Under the pieces are notes generated by a model. The model was not told where the DNA came from. It did no database searches and worked only from the letters and a program-made list of their open reading frames with translations. Positions 34,656 to 44,600 of a DNA stretch of 50,858 nt are shown one piece after another. This DNA comes from Cytophagales bacterium CG12_big_fil_rev_8_21_14_0_65_40_12 (lineage in GTDB: Bacteria; Bacteroidota; Bacteroidia; Cytophagales; Cyclobacteriaceae), in contig PCUU01000080.1 in NCBI GenBank assembly GCA_002786855.1, forward strand, positions 1 through 50,858, read 5' to 3'. Every line of letters starts with the position of its first letter. The stretch's first letter is position 1. The translations under genes and the position numbers were made by a program.

Positions 34656-35573
34656 TTGAAAAGCGAAATTGGTGCTGTGGAAATTATCAACACACCGATT
34701 CAGGAGATCAAGAGTTCCTTATTGGATAAAAAGCAAATTCGCTTGATGATCAAACGTGAGGATTTGAACCACCCTATTATTTCTGGTAACAAGTTCAGAA
34801 AGCTCAAGTATAATTTGCTCAAAGCACGAGAAATTGGCGAAACTACTTTACTCACTTTTGGAGGCGCTTATTCCAACCATATTTATGCCGTAGCGGGGGC
34901 AGGTAAAGCTTTTGGATTTAAAACGATCGGAATCATCAGGGGTGAAGCGCACGAACTGTTGAATGATACGCTTGCATTTGCCGAATCACAAGGGATGCAG
35001 CTGGTCTACATGGATCGAGAAACTTATCGAAATAAGAAATCCACTACTGTTATTGAGCAACTAAAAAGTGAGTTTGGTGAATTCTATCTGATTCCAGAAG
35101 GAGGAACGAATGACTTGGCCATTCGTGGTTGTGAAGAAATTATTCAAACAATCGATCAAGATTTTGATGTGATCTCCACGGCAGTTGGCACTGGTGGCAC
35201 TATTGCGGGACTGATTTCAGGCTTAAAAGGGGATAAAAAAGTGCTCGGTTTTTCTTCACTCAAAGGAGAATTTTTGAAAGATGAAGTTCAAGATTTACTT
35301 CAATCCATTCATCAAAGCCATTTGGATAATTGGGCAATCAATACAGATTACCATTTTGGTGGCTACGCGAAAACGAAGCCCGAATTATTAGATTTCATCA
35401 ATGCTTTCGAACAAGAATTTAACATTCCATTAGAACTAATTTACACAGGAAAGATGATGTTTGGAATTTTTGATTTAATTGAAAATAATGCGTTTAAGCC
35501 AGGCACAAGGATTTTAGCTGTGCATACGGGCGGTTTACAAGGGAGAACATTAATGGTGAATGATGATGTATAG
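34656..35573 (+). CDS. 1-aminocyclopropane-1-carboxylate deaminase/D-cysteine desulfhydrase family PLP enzyme
   Basis: 305-residue fold-type II PLP enzyme. The N-terminal IKREDLNHPIISGNKFRKLKYNLL carries the Schiff-base lysine (GNKFRKL). LLTFGGAYSNHIYAVAGAGKAFG binds the substrate carboxylate and phosphate, and the TAVGTGGTIAGLISGL loop holds the PLP phosphate. Members deaminate ACC or release H2S from D-cysteine, and short Bacteroidota members like this are more often assigned to D-cysteine desulfhydrase. The start is uncertain: there is no ATG near the expected place and the frame opens with TTG at 34656. It overlaps the next gene by 14 bases. Confidence 0.85.
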   Translation: MKSEIGAVEIINTPIQEIKSSLLDKKQIRLMIKREDLNHPIISGNKFRKLKYNLLKAREIGETTLLTFGGAYSNHIYAVAGAGKAFGFKTIGIIRGEAHELLNDTLAFAESQGMQLVYMDRETYRNKKSTTVIEQLKSEFGEFYLIPEGGTNDLAIRGCEEIIQTIDQDFDVISTAVGTGGTIAGLISGLKGDKKVLGFSSLKGEFLKDEVQDLLQSIHQSHLDNWAINTDYHFGGYAKTKPELLDFINAFEQEFNIPLELIYTGKMMFGIFDLIENNAFKPGTRILAVHTGGLQGRTLMVNDDV

Positions 35574-36156
35574 AAAGTTGCTTTTATTTTGCCTTATACT
35601 TTCGGCCTCGGCTTGTAAGCCTGAGAAAAAGGAAGTTTTGGAAGAAGTGTTGCCAAACCAACTTTCAGCCTTAGGGGAAGAAATACTCTTAGCGGGTATT
35701 GGCTCATTGATGACCTATGTTTCTACCTATAAAGAAGATGCCACCTACAAGGATTTTCTTATTGCCGACTCCTATGAAGATTTTACCTCATTGTATTATG
35801 AAAGTGATTCGACTGATGCCTTGATGATGAAATTCAACATTTTGAATGATGAACTAATCGATAAGAAAATACTATTCTATGGCATTCCAGATTCCCTTCT
35901 TATATCTAATGATAAAATAGACAGTCTTCGAAATACAATTAATAGACTTGATTTTTGGGAAAACTTTCACAACAATTGGTTTCCAGATAAAGTAGGCCTA
36001 TTGGGCCTCTCTAAACCCGCCATTGATGGGAATAGGGCAGTCTTTTGGTTTTCAATTGTATGGAGTAGTAGAGGGGGAGCTATTTTTGTGGTTTGGATGA
36101 AAAGGACAGATGGTATTTGGGAAAGAGAAAAGCAGGAACGTAGACTGATTTTTTGA
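35560..36156 (+). CDS. Hypothetical lipoprotein
   Basis: 198 residues with three consecutive ATG codons from 35560, any of which may be used. The signal peptide ends in a lipobox SASAC followed by KPEKKEVLEE, so the mature protein starts with a lipid-modified cysteine. The rest is acidic in its N-terminal half and turns basic and Trp-rich at the end (FSIVWSSRGGAIFVVWMKRTDGIWEREK). No known family was recognised. It is translationally coupled to the PLP enzyme gene by an overlap and converges on radA with seven bases between the stops. Confidence 0.7.
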   Translation: MMMYRKLLLFCLILSASACKPEKKEVLEEVLPNQLSALGEEILLAGIGSLMTYVSTYKEDATYKDFLIADSYEDFTSLYYESDSTDALMMKFNILNDELIDKKILFYGIPDSLLISNDKIDSLRNTINRLDFWENFHNNWFPDKVGLLGLSKPAIDGNRAVFWFSIVWSSRGGAIFVVWMKRTDGIWEREKQERRLIF

Positions 36157-36163
36157 TCCTTAA

Positions 36164-37540
36164 TCACCCCAGCAACTCCCCAAAAACATCTGTTAATCGG
36201 CTAAATGCCCTGATTTTGATGGAGTACTTTTTTTGATCGAGGCCTTTCATATTGTATTTCGAAATAAAGATTTCTTTAAAGCCCAGTTTCTCCGCTTCTG
36301 AAATTCGATTTTCGATTCTGTTTACAGCGCGAACTTCTCCACCCAATCCAACCTCTGCCGCAAAAGCGGTTTGATCAGAAATTGGCGAATCGTGCAAGCC
36401 GCTCACCAGCGAGGCACAAACGGCAAGATCCAAAGCAGGTTCTTCAATTTTTATGCCTCCTGCCACATTCAGAAATACATCTTGACTGCTTAGCCTAAAA
36501 CCTCCGCGTTTTTCAAGCACGGCCAAAAGCATATTCAGTCGTTTTCCATCAAAACCATTCGAGTTCCTTTGAGGAGTTCCGTAAGAAGCAGTGCTTACCA
36601 ACGACTGTATCTCAATCAACAGGGGCCTGTTGCCCTCAATAGATGCGCCTATGGCAACTCCAGGTGAATCCTCTTCCCGTTGGCTGATTAATATTTCGGA
36701 AGGATTAGAGACTTCCCTAAGGCCTGTGGACTGCATTTCGTAAATGCCTAATTCCGAAGTGGAGCCAAATCGGTTTTTCACCGTTCTCAAAATTCTATAA
36801 GCCAAATGTCGATCCCCTTCAAATTGCAAAACGGTATCGACCATATGTTCAAGTACCTTTGGTCCAGCTAGGCCACCTTCTTTAGTGATGTGGCCTACCA
36901 AAAAGACAGGCGTGTTGCTTTCCTTCGCAAACTTCAGCAGCTCGGCAGTACATTCTCTTACTTGTGATACACTGCCTGCTGCGGATTCAATTCTTGGCGT
37001 ACTCAAAGTTTGAATCGAGTCGATGACCAGGATATGAGGTTGAATCTCTCGAATGTGGTTGAAAATATTTTGGGTAGAGGTTTCGGCTAAAATAAAGCAG
37101 TTTTCAGAAGATTGCCCGATGCGCTGTGCACGCATTTTTATCTGCTGCTGGCTTTCTTCACCCGAAACATAAAGCACTTTGAGTCTTTTAGAAGAAAGTG
37201 CCAGTTGCAACATCAGTGTTGATTTTCCAATGCCCGGTTCTCCACCAATCAATACCATTGAGCCATGAACGATTCCTCCGCCTAAAACTCGATTGAGCTC
37301 TTGGTCATAAGTAATGATTCTTTTTTCGCTATTGGCTTCGATTTCGTGGAGGCGAACGGCTTTTGAACCGCCTGTTTTAGCGCCTTCTTCTCTCCAATTG
37401 GTCAATTCTTTTTCTGCAGCTCCACCTACTTGTTCTTCAACATAGGTATTCCATTCATCGCAAGCAGGGCATTTGCCAATCCATTTTGGGGATTGAGTTC
37501 CGCAACTTTGACAGACATAAACAGATTTGATTTTGGCCAT
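36164..37540 (-). CDS. radA: DNA repair protein RadA
   Basis: RecA-like helicase that drives branch migration of recombination intermediates. 458 residues: N-terminal zinc finger CQSCGTQSPKWIGKCPACDEW (10-29), Walker A GEPGIGKS (about 95-102), the RadA-specific KNRFGS motif, and a C-terminal Lon-protease-like domain that starts near GGIKIEEPALDLAVCASLVS. The start ATG lies 17 bases after the stop of the SNF2 helicase gene, which suggests a two-gene repair operon transcribed on the minus strand. Confidence 0.96.
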   Translation of the reverse strand: MAKIKSVYVCQSCGTQSPKWIGKCPACDEWNTYVEEQVGGAAEKELTNWREEGAKTGGSKAVRLHEIEANSEKRIITYDQELNRVLGGGIVHGSMVLIGGEPGIGKSTLMLQLALSSKRLKVLYVSGEESQQQIKMRAQRIGQSSENCFILAETSTQNIFNHIREIQPHILVIDSIQTLSTPRIESAAGSVSQVRECTAELLKFAKESNTPVFLVGHITKEGGLAGPKVLEHMVDTVLQFEGDRHLAYRILRTVKNRFGSTSELGIYEMQSTGLREVSNPSEILISQREEDSPGVAIGASIEGNRPLLIEIQSLVSTASYGTPQRNSNGFDGKRLNMLLAVLEKRGGFRLSSQDVFLNVAGGIKIEEPALDLAVCASLVSGLHDSPISDQTAFAAEVGLGGEVRAVNRIENRISEAEKLGFKEIFISKYNMKGLDQKKYSIKIRAFSRLTDVFGELLG

Positions 37541-37557
37541 ATAAGTCGAAGATAAGC

Positions 37558-40488
37558 TTAACTGAGCAAGCTTGCTATATCGCTGGCGTCTAATTTTTTG
37601 ATAAAGCTTTCTTCTGTGGTAATTAAGTCAGAAGCCAGTCTGATCTTGTTTTGCTGCAAGGCCAATATTTTTTCTTCCACCGTATTTCGGGTGATGAACT
37701 TATAGGTGAAAACTTTATTTTTTTGACCAATTCTGTGGGCACGATCTACCGCTTGCGCTTCAATGGCAGGATTCCACCAAGGATCGAGCAGAAATACATA
37801 ATCCGCACGGGTAAGGTTTAGGCCCAATCCTCCAGCCTTCAGCGAGATGAGAAATAGCCTTATATTTTCATTGTTCTGAAAATTTTCGACCTGCTCTTGT
37901 CGATTTTTGGTGGCGCCATCCAAATAGGCATATTTCCAGTCTTGCTTTTCAAAGTATTGGCGAACTATCGAAAGGTGTTTTACAAACTGACTGAAAATGA
38001 GAATTTTATGTCCTTCGCTTAAGGCATTTTCAATCATATAAGTCACATCCTCTAACTTGCCAGAATCACCAGTGTATTCTGGATCGGTCATTTTTGGATG
38101 ATTGGCAATTTGCCTAAGTTGGGTAAGCCCTTGCAGCAGAAGTAATTGCGATTTATTGACACCGCTCTTTTCGATATTGTCTAAAATCTTGTTTCTGTAA
38201 TAAGATTTTACTTCTTCATATTTTTCTTCTTGTTGGGCGGTCATGGTGCTGTACTTCACGTTTTCCACCTTCTCGGGCAAGTCCTTTGCGACTTGAGATT
38301 TTTGTCTTCTAAGAATGAAGGGCTTGATGATCACATTCAGTTTTCGAGTTTTTTCAAGGTCTTGCTTTTTCTCTATTGGGATTAGAAACTCTTCTCTAAA
38401 ATAATTCTCAGTACCTAAAATGCCAGGGTTGGCAAAGCTCATTTGCGACCACAAATCAAGGGTGCTGTTTTCCAATGGTGTACCTGTTAGGATCAAGCGG
38501 TACTTTGACTTCAATTTTCGGACTGCTTTGGCAATATTGGATTGAGGATTCTTTATGGCTTGAGATTCGTCCAAGATTACATAGTGGAAATAATATTGCC
38601 TTAATAGATCAATATCTAAGCGAGTGATCCCGTAAGAGGTTAAAATCAGGTCATAATTTTCGAAAGTCGATACATCTTTCACCCGCGTGGCACCCGTGAA
38701 AACCAGAACTTTAAGGTCTGGAGTAAATTTTTTAGCCTCTAATTCCCAGTTGTAGATCAGAGAAGTGGGCATAATCAGGAGAGTGGCATTTTTAATTCCT
38801 TTATCTTGCTCGGATTGCAGCATTGCCAGGGTTTGGACGGTTTTACCCAAACCCATATCGTCAGCCAAACAGCCGCCAAAGTGATATTGGGTCAAGAATT
38901 TCATCCAATTGTAGCCCGCCTTTTGGTAGGGGCGCAATTCTCCCTTAAAGCTTGGCGAAATGGGGTGATCTTCAATTTTTTCGAAGTGCTCGAGCTGCTG
39001 TAGTTTTCTGTCCATGCTCACTTGGGCCAATTGCCCATTTTGCAAGTCCTGAATCAGGGCGATATGATGCTTTTTTATACGATTTCCTGTACCTGTTTCC
39101 ATAAAGGCGAACAAGTCGGAATAATTGGTGAACCAAGCTTCTGGAATGATAGCAATTTCACCATTGGGAAGTCTGATTTCTCGCTTTTTGCCACTGATCA
39201 ATTTGCGCAGTTGGTCAAAAGAAATTTCATAATCCCCGAACTTTATAATGGCGTGGATATCGAACCAGTCGATACTTTCATTTACCTGAATGTCAATGTG
39301 TGAATTGCCCAGGAAATAGCGTTTATTGTCTTTTTCACTTTGCCGGACTTCAATCCTTTCTTCTTCGATAAAAAGTTTCTTTTCGGCCAACCAATTTAAG
39401 CCCTCAGATCTGCCAGTGGTATATCTCCCATTTTTTAGCTGAAGACCCTTATCGATCAGTTTTTTTACAATGCGATGCTCAGCGGCAATGTCTCTTTTGA
39501 TTTTATGGAAGATATAATCCTCGCCTTTTCGCTCCAATTTTACCGATGATGAGGCATTTGGATCGAAGGGGAAAGTATAACTACCATATTTGAAAGAAAT
39601 TTTGAATAGCAGTTTAGTGGCATTTGCATCTTCGGCTTCATTTTTGGCATTGTCCGAAAACAGCCCTACGGAAGCAGGAGCTGCGGTTGCCAGTTCAGAA
39701 AAGATCAATTCTGGAATTAGCGGATAACTTTCTGTATTGATTTCGAAACCTTTGGCATAAACATCAAAAGACGCGACCAAAGGACTTATGAACTTTTCAT
39801 AATACATAGCCTCGACCTTGCGTGGCACAACCACGAATTTCTTTGTCAGAAACGGCCTTAATTTTTGACCATCAACCCCTTTTTCGAAGCTGAAAAGTTT
39901 ATCTTTGACCACCAACCATGCGGGCTGATTACAAATTAAAAAAGAGCCGTTGTATTGCCATTCGAGTTTTTCACCTTCATGCTTTATGGTTGGGAAGTAA
40001 TGTGTGTTGTCTTCGTTTCGCCTAAAATGGAATAGGACCGAAGCCTTCTTCTCCATCAAATGGATTTGGCGCCAAGCTGGTTCGCCATCCCGGCCCATTT
40101 CGAAAATCATTTTTCCATGAAGTAGGTCTAAGATGCGAGAACGCCTTACTTCCAAATAATTTTCAATCGTATTTTGAAGCTCTTGATCTCCTTTTTCTTT
40201 GTCGTAAAATTTGAGGAAGAATTCGGCAGGTTTGATTTTCTTTTTATAAAACTTCAATACAATCGCTTCTTGCTGCATTTGATCCATCAACTTGATCAGT
40301 TCATAGTCACGGTCGTCTAAGCCAGCGCCAAATTCCTTGGCATTTTTGTATGAAATATTTTGATGTTGGAGCGTCAACCTTCCTTTGTCATCCATTTGAA
40401 TAACAAAGGATTCGAAAAGATAGCCCAAGTATTCGTGTTGAAAAAGGCTATAAATTATTTGGAACGGTTGGGCGGTTGATACCTTCAT
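37558..40488 (-). CDS. SNF2-family DNA helicase
   Basis: 976 residues. The N-terminal half (to about 500) is an uncharacterised region common in bacterial SNF2 proteins. The SNF2 core follows: Walker A ADDMGLGKTVQT (about 541-548), DEAH-type box ILDESQAIKN, motif III LTGTPLENSTLDLW, then the second RecA lobe with ILIFSQFVKHL, LISLKAGGLGLNLTRADYVFLLDPWWNP and motif VI QAVDRAHRIGQ. It translocates on double-stranded DNA and may remodel nucleoprotein or support transcription recovery. The gene is followed closely by radA. Confidence 0.93.
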   Translation of the reverse strand: MKVSTAQPFQIIYSLFQHEYLGYLFESFVIQMDDKGRLTLQHQNISYKNAKEFGAGLDDRDYELIKLMDQMQQEAIVLKFYKKKIKPAEFFLKFYDKEKGDQELQNTIENYLEVRRSRILDLLHGKMIFEMGRDGEPAWRQIHLMEKKASVLFHFRRNEDNTHYFPTIKHEGEKLEWQYNGSFLICNQPAWLVVKDKLFSFEKGVDGQKLRPFLTKKFVVVPRKVEAMYYEKFISPLVASFDVYAKGFEINTESYPLIPELIFSELATAAPASVGLFSDNAKNEAEDANATKLLFKISFKYGSYTFPFDPNASSSVKLERKGEDYIFHKIKRDIAAEHRIVKKLIDKGLQLKNGRYTTGRSEGLNWLAEKKLFIEEERIEVRQSEKDNKRYFLGNSHIDIQVNESIDWFDIHAIIKFGDYEISFDQLRKLISGKKREIRLPNGEIAIIPEAWFTNYSDLFAFMETGTGNRIKKHHIALIQDLQNGQLAQVSMDRKLQQLEHFEKIEDHPISPSFKGELRPYQKAGYNWMKFLTQYHFGGCLADDMGLGKTVQTLAMLQSEQDKGIKNATLLIMPTSLIYNWELEAKKFTPDLKVLVFTGATRVKDVSTFENYDLILTSYGITRLDIDLLRQYYFHYVILDESQAIKNPQSNIAKAVRKLKSKYRLILTGTPLENSTLDLWSQMSFANPGILGTENYFREEFLIPIEKKQDLEKTRKLNVIIKPFILRRQKSQVAKDLPEKVENVKYSTMTAQQEEKYEEVKSYYRNKILDNIEKSGVNKSQLLLLQGLTQLRQIANHPKMTDPEYTGDSGKLEDVTYMIENALSEGHKILIFSQFVKHLSIVRQYFEKQDWKYAYLDGATKNRQEQVENFQNNENIRLFLISLKAGGLGLNLTRADYVFLLDPWWNPAIEAQAVDRAHRIGQKNKVFTYKFITRNTVEEKILALQQNKIRLASDLITTEESFIKKLDASDIASLLS

Positions 40489-40587
40489 TTAAGAAAAATC
40501 CGACCTGCAAATTAATTATTTATCTAAGAAGGCCTGCCCGAAATTGAACAAATGTTCGGTTAATTTTAAAGGATTGTGAGCCTAAGG

Positions 40588-41814
40588 TTAATTGAGGTTT
40601 TTTACCATTTCTACCCGTGAGGCAATAATGGCTGGTCTATAGGAAGTTACGATGGTAATCAAGGCAATGCTTATCCCAACAAAAATAAAATCAATGAATT
40701 CTAACTTCACAGGATAGGCATCAACCATCGAAGTTTGAAGTCCCATACCAACAAAGCCAAATGCTTGTTGAAGTAGGCAGATGGTCAGTCCCAAGAGTAG
40801 ACCCGTGCTGGCGCCAATCAGCGAGATCAAGCTTCCTTGCTTTAAAAAAATCTGCCGAATCAAGCGAGGTGTGGCCCCAAAGGAATACAGAATGGAGATG
40901 TCACGTTTTTTCTCAATGGCAAGAATTGAAAGCGTAAAGAAGATATTGAATGAGGCAATGGCCATAATGAAGGATAAGGTAATGAAGGTGAAGAGTTTTT
41001 CAATTTGGATTGCTTTTAATAGACTTGAATGCACTTCATCGCTGTTCAATACAGTGAAGTCCTGACCCAGTTCCTTTTTTAATTTCGATTGAATTGACGC
41101 CTCGTTGGCATCTTCAGTTAAGTAAATTTCGATGGATGTTCGTTTGTTTCCATAGTCCATCAGGCTTTGAGCAAAGCGGAGTGGCACAAACACATAGGTT
41201 TCGTTATAAGTGGTTTCTATGCTAAAAATGCCGGTAGGGTTGATGTTCTTTTTTGAAACTGAATTTCTGGAAATGGGCATTCCTGGTTTCAGTTTTTTAG
41301 GGTAAACGATCTGCATTCCATAGGCATCACTTTCCAGTAAAAGGCTTAATTCATAGGCGACACCTGTGCCCAAAATTGCGTAATCAACATTGCCCTCAGT
41401 TAAACGCATCGAACCTCTCACCATAAAGGTGTCAAGTCTATTGGCAGCGATGTAATTTTCTTCAATTCCCTTAATTCTTGCCACAACTTGCTGGTCCCGA
41501 TACAGAATGAGCGCATTGTCTTCGATGATCTCTGTGGCGATTTTAATCCCATCAATGCTTTCAATTTTTGAGCGCAACTCGGTTGTCATTTCAAAGGATT
41601 TGCCCACTGTGGCCTCTATTTTAAGCTGTGGATCAAAGGCATCGTATACCGAGCGGATCAAGTCCTGCAATCCGTTGAAAACGGAAAGCACAACAATGAG
41701 GGCAGCGGTGCCAATGGCAACGCCAATCATTGAAATCCATGAAAGTACTTGAATGAAGTTTTTCTTCTTTTTCGAGGCGAAATATCGCTTTGCTATGAAG
41801 TTGGAAAGGTTCAA
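40588..41814 (-). CDS. LolC/LolE-type lipoprotein-releasing permease
   Basis: 408 residues with the LolCDE permease layout: TM1 (about 25-50, VLSWISMIGVAIGTAALIVVLSVFNG), a periplasmic MacB-like domain (about 50-270), and three C-terminal TMs including ISILYSFGATPRLIRQIFLKQGS, the coupling-helix sequence that contacts the LolD ATPase. It would release lipoproteins from the inner membrane to LolA. Bacteroidota usually encode one such permease, which may form a homodimer. It starts five bases after rbfA on the same strand. Confidence 0.87.
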   Translation of the reverse strand: MNLSNFIAKRYFASKKKKNFIQVLSWISMIGVAIGTAALIVVLSVFNGLQDLIRSVYDAFDPQLKIEATVGKSFEMTTELRSKIESIDGIKIATEIIEDNALILYRDQQVVARIKGIEENYIAANRLDTFMVRGSMRLTEGNVDYAILGTGVAYELSLLLESDAYGMQIVYPKKLKPGMPISRNSVSKKNINPTGIFSIETTYNETYVFVPLRFAQSLMDYGNKRTSIEIYLTEDANEASIQSKLKKELGQDFTVLNSDEVHSSLLKAIQIEKLFTFITLSFIMAIASFNIFFTLSILAIEKKRDISILYSFGATPRLIRQIFLKQGSLISLIGASTGLLLGLTICLLQQAFGFVGMGLQTSMVDAYPVKLEFIDFIFVGISIALITIVTSYRPAIIASRVEMVKNLN

Positions 41815-41819
41815 ATCGT

Positions 41820-42197
41820 TTACTGTGAATCGCCTTGAGTTGCTGGTGGGATATTGAGTTTATTAATGATTTTATCCATTTTTTCAGCCTCTTCAGCAGT
41901 GGTGTCGGCATGAAAGGCGATATGGGGTACTATCCTAACTTCTTTTCCAATCCTTTTGCCCAAGCTGCCACGAATTCTGCTTTTCTCGTCTTCTATGGCT
42001 TCCATAATTTTGGCAATGTTGCTGACAGGGAAAATGCTCAAATAAATTCTGGCCAGACCTAAATCAGGGCTCATGCTGACATCGGAAATGGTAACGAGCG
42101 ATCCTATGAATTTTCCGGAGTGCTCTTTTTGAAAAATTTCGCTGATTTCTTTTTGAATCAACTTTGAAAACTTGAGCTGTCTTTTACTTTGGGTCAT
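41820..42197 (-). CDS. rbfA: 30S ribosome-binding factor A
   Basis: 125-residue KH-like domain protein needed for late 16S rRNA processing and for 30S assembly at low temperature. It carries KFSKLIQKEISEIFQKEHSGKFIGSLVTISDVSMSPDLGLARIYLSIF and RGSLGKRIGKEVRIVPHIAFHADTTAEEAEKMDKIIN, matching the family from end to end. It is followed five bases later by the LolC/E-type permease gene, with which it is probably co-transcribed. Confidence 0.92.
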   Translation of the reverse strand: MTQSKRQLKFSKLIQKEISEIFQKEHSGKFIGSLVTISDVSMSPDLGLARIYLSIFPVSNIAKIMEAIEDEKSRIRGSLGKRIGKEVRIVPHIAFHADTTAEEAEKMDKIINKLNIPPATQGDSQ

Positions 42198-42282
42198 GCT
42201 GCAAATATCTTATTAATTTATCTATTTTCCTTCCTGCTCTTTTTTTGGCTTATTTTGCTACTTCAAACTTAACTGCTGTTCA

Positions 42283-43338
42283 GTGCTGAGATTCTTTAGA
42301 AAGAACGACCCTTTTTTGCTTTTATTCATCGCTGCATTTCTTGTTATAACACGGGCAGTATTACTGATTGTTGGTGTGGAGTCGCCAGCGCTACTTTTTA
42401 ATGCCGAGGCTTTGGGTGAAACATTCAATGTAACGCCCACTGACCCGCTATACAGCGTGAATGGCGCGGGTCCATTATTCGCTTTCTTTTATGGGTTACT
42501 CACTTTTTTGTTTGACAGCACATATACCATTTCAGCGATTCTTGCCGCTATTTTAATCTTTGTTCAAGCTTTTATTTTGAATACTACCCTTCAAAGGAAT
42601 GCGGCTTTTCAGGAGACGAATTTTTTACCAGGATTTCTTTATGTGGTATTGGCCTCTGCCAGTGAGGAATTTATCTTCTTAAGTCCTGTGCTTTTGGCAA
42701 CTACCTTTCTATTGTTGGCTTTGGACAAGATTTTAACACACTTAAAGTATCGTGGGTCTGAGGAAAATATTCTGACCACAGGCTTTTTAATTGGTTTGGC
42801 TGCCCTCAGCTATGCTCCTTATTTTTGGTTGGTTCCTTTGGTCATTCTGATCTATATCATGTATTCCAGCACTTTGGTGCGCAGGTATTTTTTAATGACT
42901 TATGGTTTTATTTTTAGTCTGTTAATTTTTTGGATTTACTATTTGATTTGGCAGCAGGGGGGTACGTTCGTAAGCGGTTATTTTGGACTGGCATTTTCAA
43001 CTCATTTTGCGGAACCAGCAATATTGAGCAAACTGGCTTTGATTTTCGGCCTTCCAATCTTGTGTTCATTACTGGCTTTGGCCCAAGGTTTTCAAGGTTT
43101 AGGTTTTACCAATCACCAAATTTTGACGCAAAGAACTATGCTTTGGCTTTTGATTTTTGGATTTGTCATGATTTGGATGTCTCCAAGTGCTCAAGTAGTC
43201 AATGCAATAACCATTATCATTCCATTGACTTTTTTTACCAGTCAATTTTTAATCACCCGAGGCAAGAAATGGGTGGGTGAGTCAATCTTTCTATTGCTGA
43301 TCGTTGTGGCTTTGACGATTCGATTTATTCAACTTTAG
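42283..43338 (+). CDS. Polytopic membrane protein of a Bacteroidota-specific family (DUF6427-like)
   Basis: 351 residues with about eight to ten transmembrane segments and hardly any soluble domain. The start is a GTG at 42283, and the N-terminal MLRFFRKNDPFLLLFIAAF resembles the family I know as DUF6427, whose members begin FFRKNDP. The function is unknown. Conserved polar features include GPLFAFFYGLL and YAPYFWLVPLVILIYIMYS. The gene lies alone between rbfA (divergent) and rpiB (convergent, six bases apart). Confidence 0.75.
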   Translation: MLRFFRKNDPFLLLFIAAFLVITRAVLLIVGVESPALLFNAEALGETFNVTPTDPLYSVNGAGPLFAFFYGLLTFLFDSTYTISAILAAILIFVQAFILNTTLQRNAAFQETNFLPGFLYVVLASASEEFIFLSPVLLATTFLLLALDKILTHLKYRGSEENILTTGFLIGLAALSYAPYFWLVPLVILIYIMYSSTLVRRYFLMTYGFIFSLLIFWIYYLIWQQGGTFVSGYFGLAFSTHFAEPAILSKLALIFGLPILCSLLALAQGFQGLGFTNHQILTQRTMLWLLIFGFVMIWMSPSAQVVNAITIIIPLTFFTSQFLITRGKKWVGESIFLLLIVVALTIRFIQL

Positions 43339-43344
43339 CGGAGC

Positions 43345-43776
43345 TTAGCAGCTAATTTTATCGACTCTTTTCTGATGTCTTCCGCCTTCAAAGTCAGTTT
43401 CAAGGAAAGTTTTTGCCATTGCTTTTGCAGTGGCTAAATCAACAAACCTGGCAGGAATACAAACGACATTTGCATTATTGTGCTGTCGGGCTAAGGCAGC
43501 CAATTCAGTATTCCAGACTAAAGCAGCCCTAATTCCCTGGTGCTTGTTGACCGTCATGCAAACGCCATTGCCGCTGCCGCAAATAGCAATACCTAGGTCG
43601 TTCTCGCCATTTTCAACGCTTGTTGCTAAAGGATGCACATAGTCAGGATAATCAACCGATGCTTCGGAGTCCGGGCCAAAATCAACAAGTGAATAGCCTA
43701 AATCAGTCAAAAACTCAATCAGCTCTTTTTTGTATTCAAATCCAGCGTGGTCGCCACCTATTGCAATTTTTTTCAT
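43345..43776 (-). CDS. rpiB: Ribose-5-phosphate isomerase B
   Basis: 143 residues from the ATG at 43776 (a longer frame reaches 43806 inside tatC). Interconverts ribose 5-phosphate and ribulose 5-phosphate in the pentose phosphate pathway. IAIGGDHAGFEYK, VDYPDYVHPLA, ICGSGNGVCMTVNKHQGIRAAL with the catalytic cysteine, and HNNANVVCIPARF are typical. The stop of tatC and this ATG are separated by one base, so it is the last gene of glyA-tatC-rpiB. Confidence 0.95.
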   Translation of the reverse strand: MKKIAIGGDHAGFEYKKELIEFLTDLGYSLVDFGPDSEASVDYPDYVHPLATSVENGENDLGIAICGSGNGVCMTVNKHQGIRAALVWNTELAALARQHNNANVVCIPARFVDLATAKAMAKTFLETDFEGGRHQKRVDKISC

Positions 43777-43777
43777 G

Positions 43778-44596
43778 CTATCTGTTTTTTGCCTGTGCTT
43801 TTTCAACTCTTCTTGAGATTACGATGCTGACCTCGTATAGTGCTATGATCGGCAATGCAATCAATATTTGACTCATTACATCTGGTGGAGTCAATACAGC
43901 CGATAAGATTAGAATTACTACCAATGAATGTCTTCTGTAGCGTTTCATCAATGCTGGAGTAATAAGGCCTGCCTTTGATAGAAAATAAGAGACGACAGGT
44001 AGTTGAAACATAAACCCGCATGCCAATGTCAACATCGTAAGCATTCCTACAATAGACTTGATGTCAATGATGTTTTCAATCAAGGCAGAAAGTTGATAAT
44101 TGGCCAAGAAATTAATCGACAGCGGGGTGATTATAAAATAGCCAAAAGAGATGCCTAAAAGAAAAAGGAATGAAACAACCGCTACAGCGCCTCTTGAGGC
44201 ATTTTTTTCGTTACTTTTTAAACCCGGTTTAATGAATCTCCAAATTTCCCAGAACACATAAGGAAAACCCAGAATCAAACCTATGACTGCCGATGAGGTA
44301 ATGTCCATCATGAACTGGCCAGCCATATCTCTATTTTGAAAAGTTATGGGAATCTCATCAATGCACAATTGGGGCGAATGGATAAAGTTTCCCAATTCAC
44401 AGAGCATTTTATAAGTCCAGAAGTCGGGCTGAGTTGGGCCTAAAATAATAGTATCCCAAACAAAACTAGTCGATAAATAGGCCGCTATCGCAAATACAAA
44501 AATGGCGATTACGGACCTTACCAAATGCCATCTTAATTCCTCAAGATGATCGAGGAATCCCATTTCTGAATTATCGCCCAATTGATCTAGTGCCAA
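43778..44596 (-). CDS. tatC: Sec-independent protein translocase TatC
   Basis: 272 residues with six transmembrane helices. The N-terminal MGFLDHLEELRWHLVRSVIAI is the TatC signature that binds the twin-arginine signal, and PYVFWEIWRFIKPGL, FGYFIITPLSINFLANY and RRHSLVVILILSAVLTPPDVMSQILIALP follow. The second periplasmic loop, with QPDFWTYKMLCELG and CIDEIPITF, is long, as in Bacteroidota. tatA/tatB lie elsewhere. It starts four bases after glyA and ends one base before rpiB. Confidence 0.95.
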   Translation of the reverse strand: MALDQLGDNSEMGFLDHLEELRWHLVRSVIAIFVFAIAAYLSTSFVWDTIILGPTQPDFWTYKMLCELGNFIHSPQLCIDEIPITFQNRDMAGQFMMDITSSAVIGLILGFPYVFWEIWRFIKPGLKSNEKNASRGAVAVVSFLFLLGISFGYFIITPLSINFLANYQLSALIENIIDIKSIVGMLTMLTLACGFMFQLPVVSYFLSKAGLITPALMKRYRRHSLVVILILSAVLTPPDVMSQILIALPIIALYEVSIVISRRVEKAQAKNR

Positions 44597-44600
44597 TTAA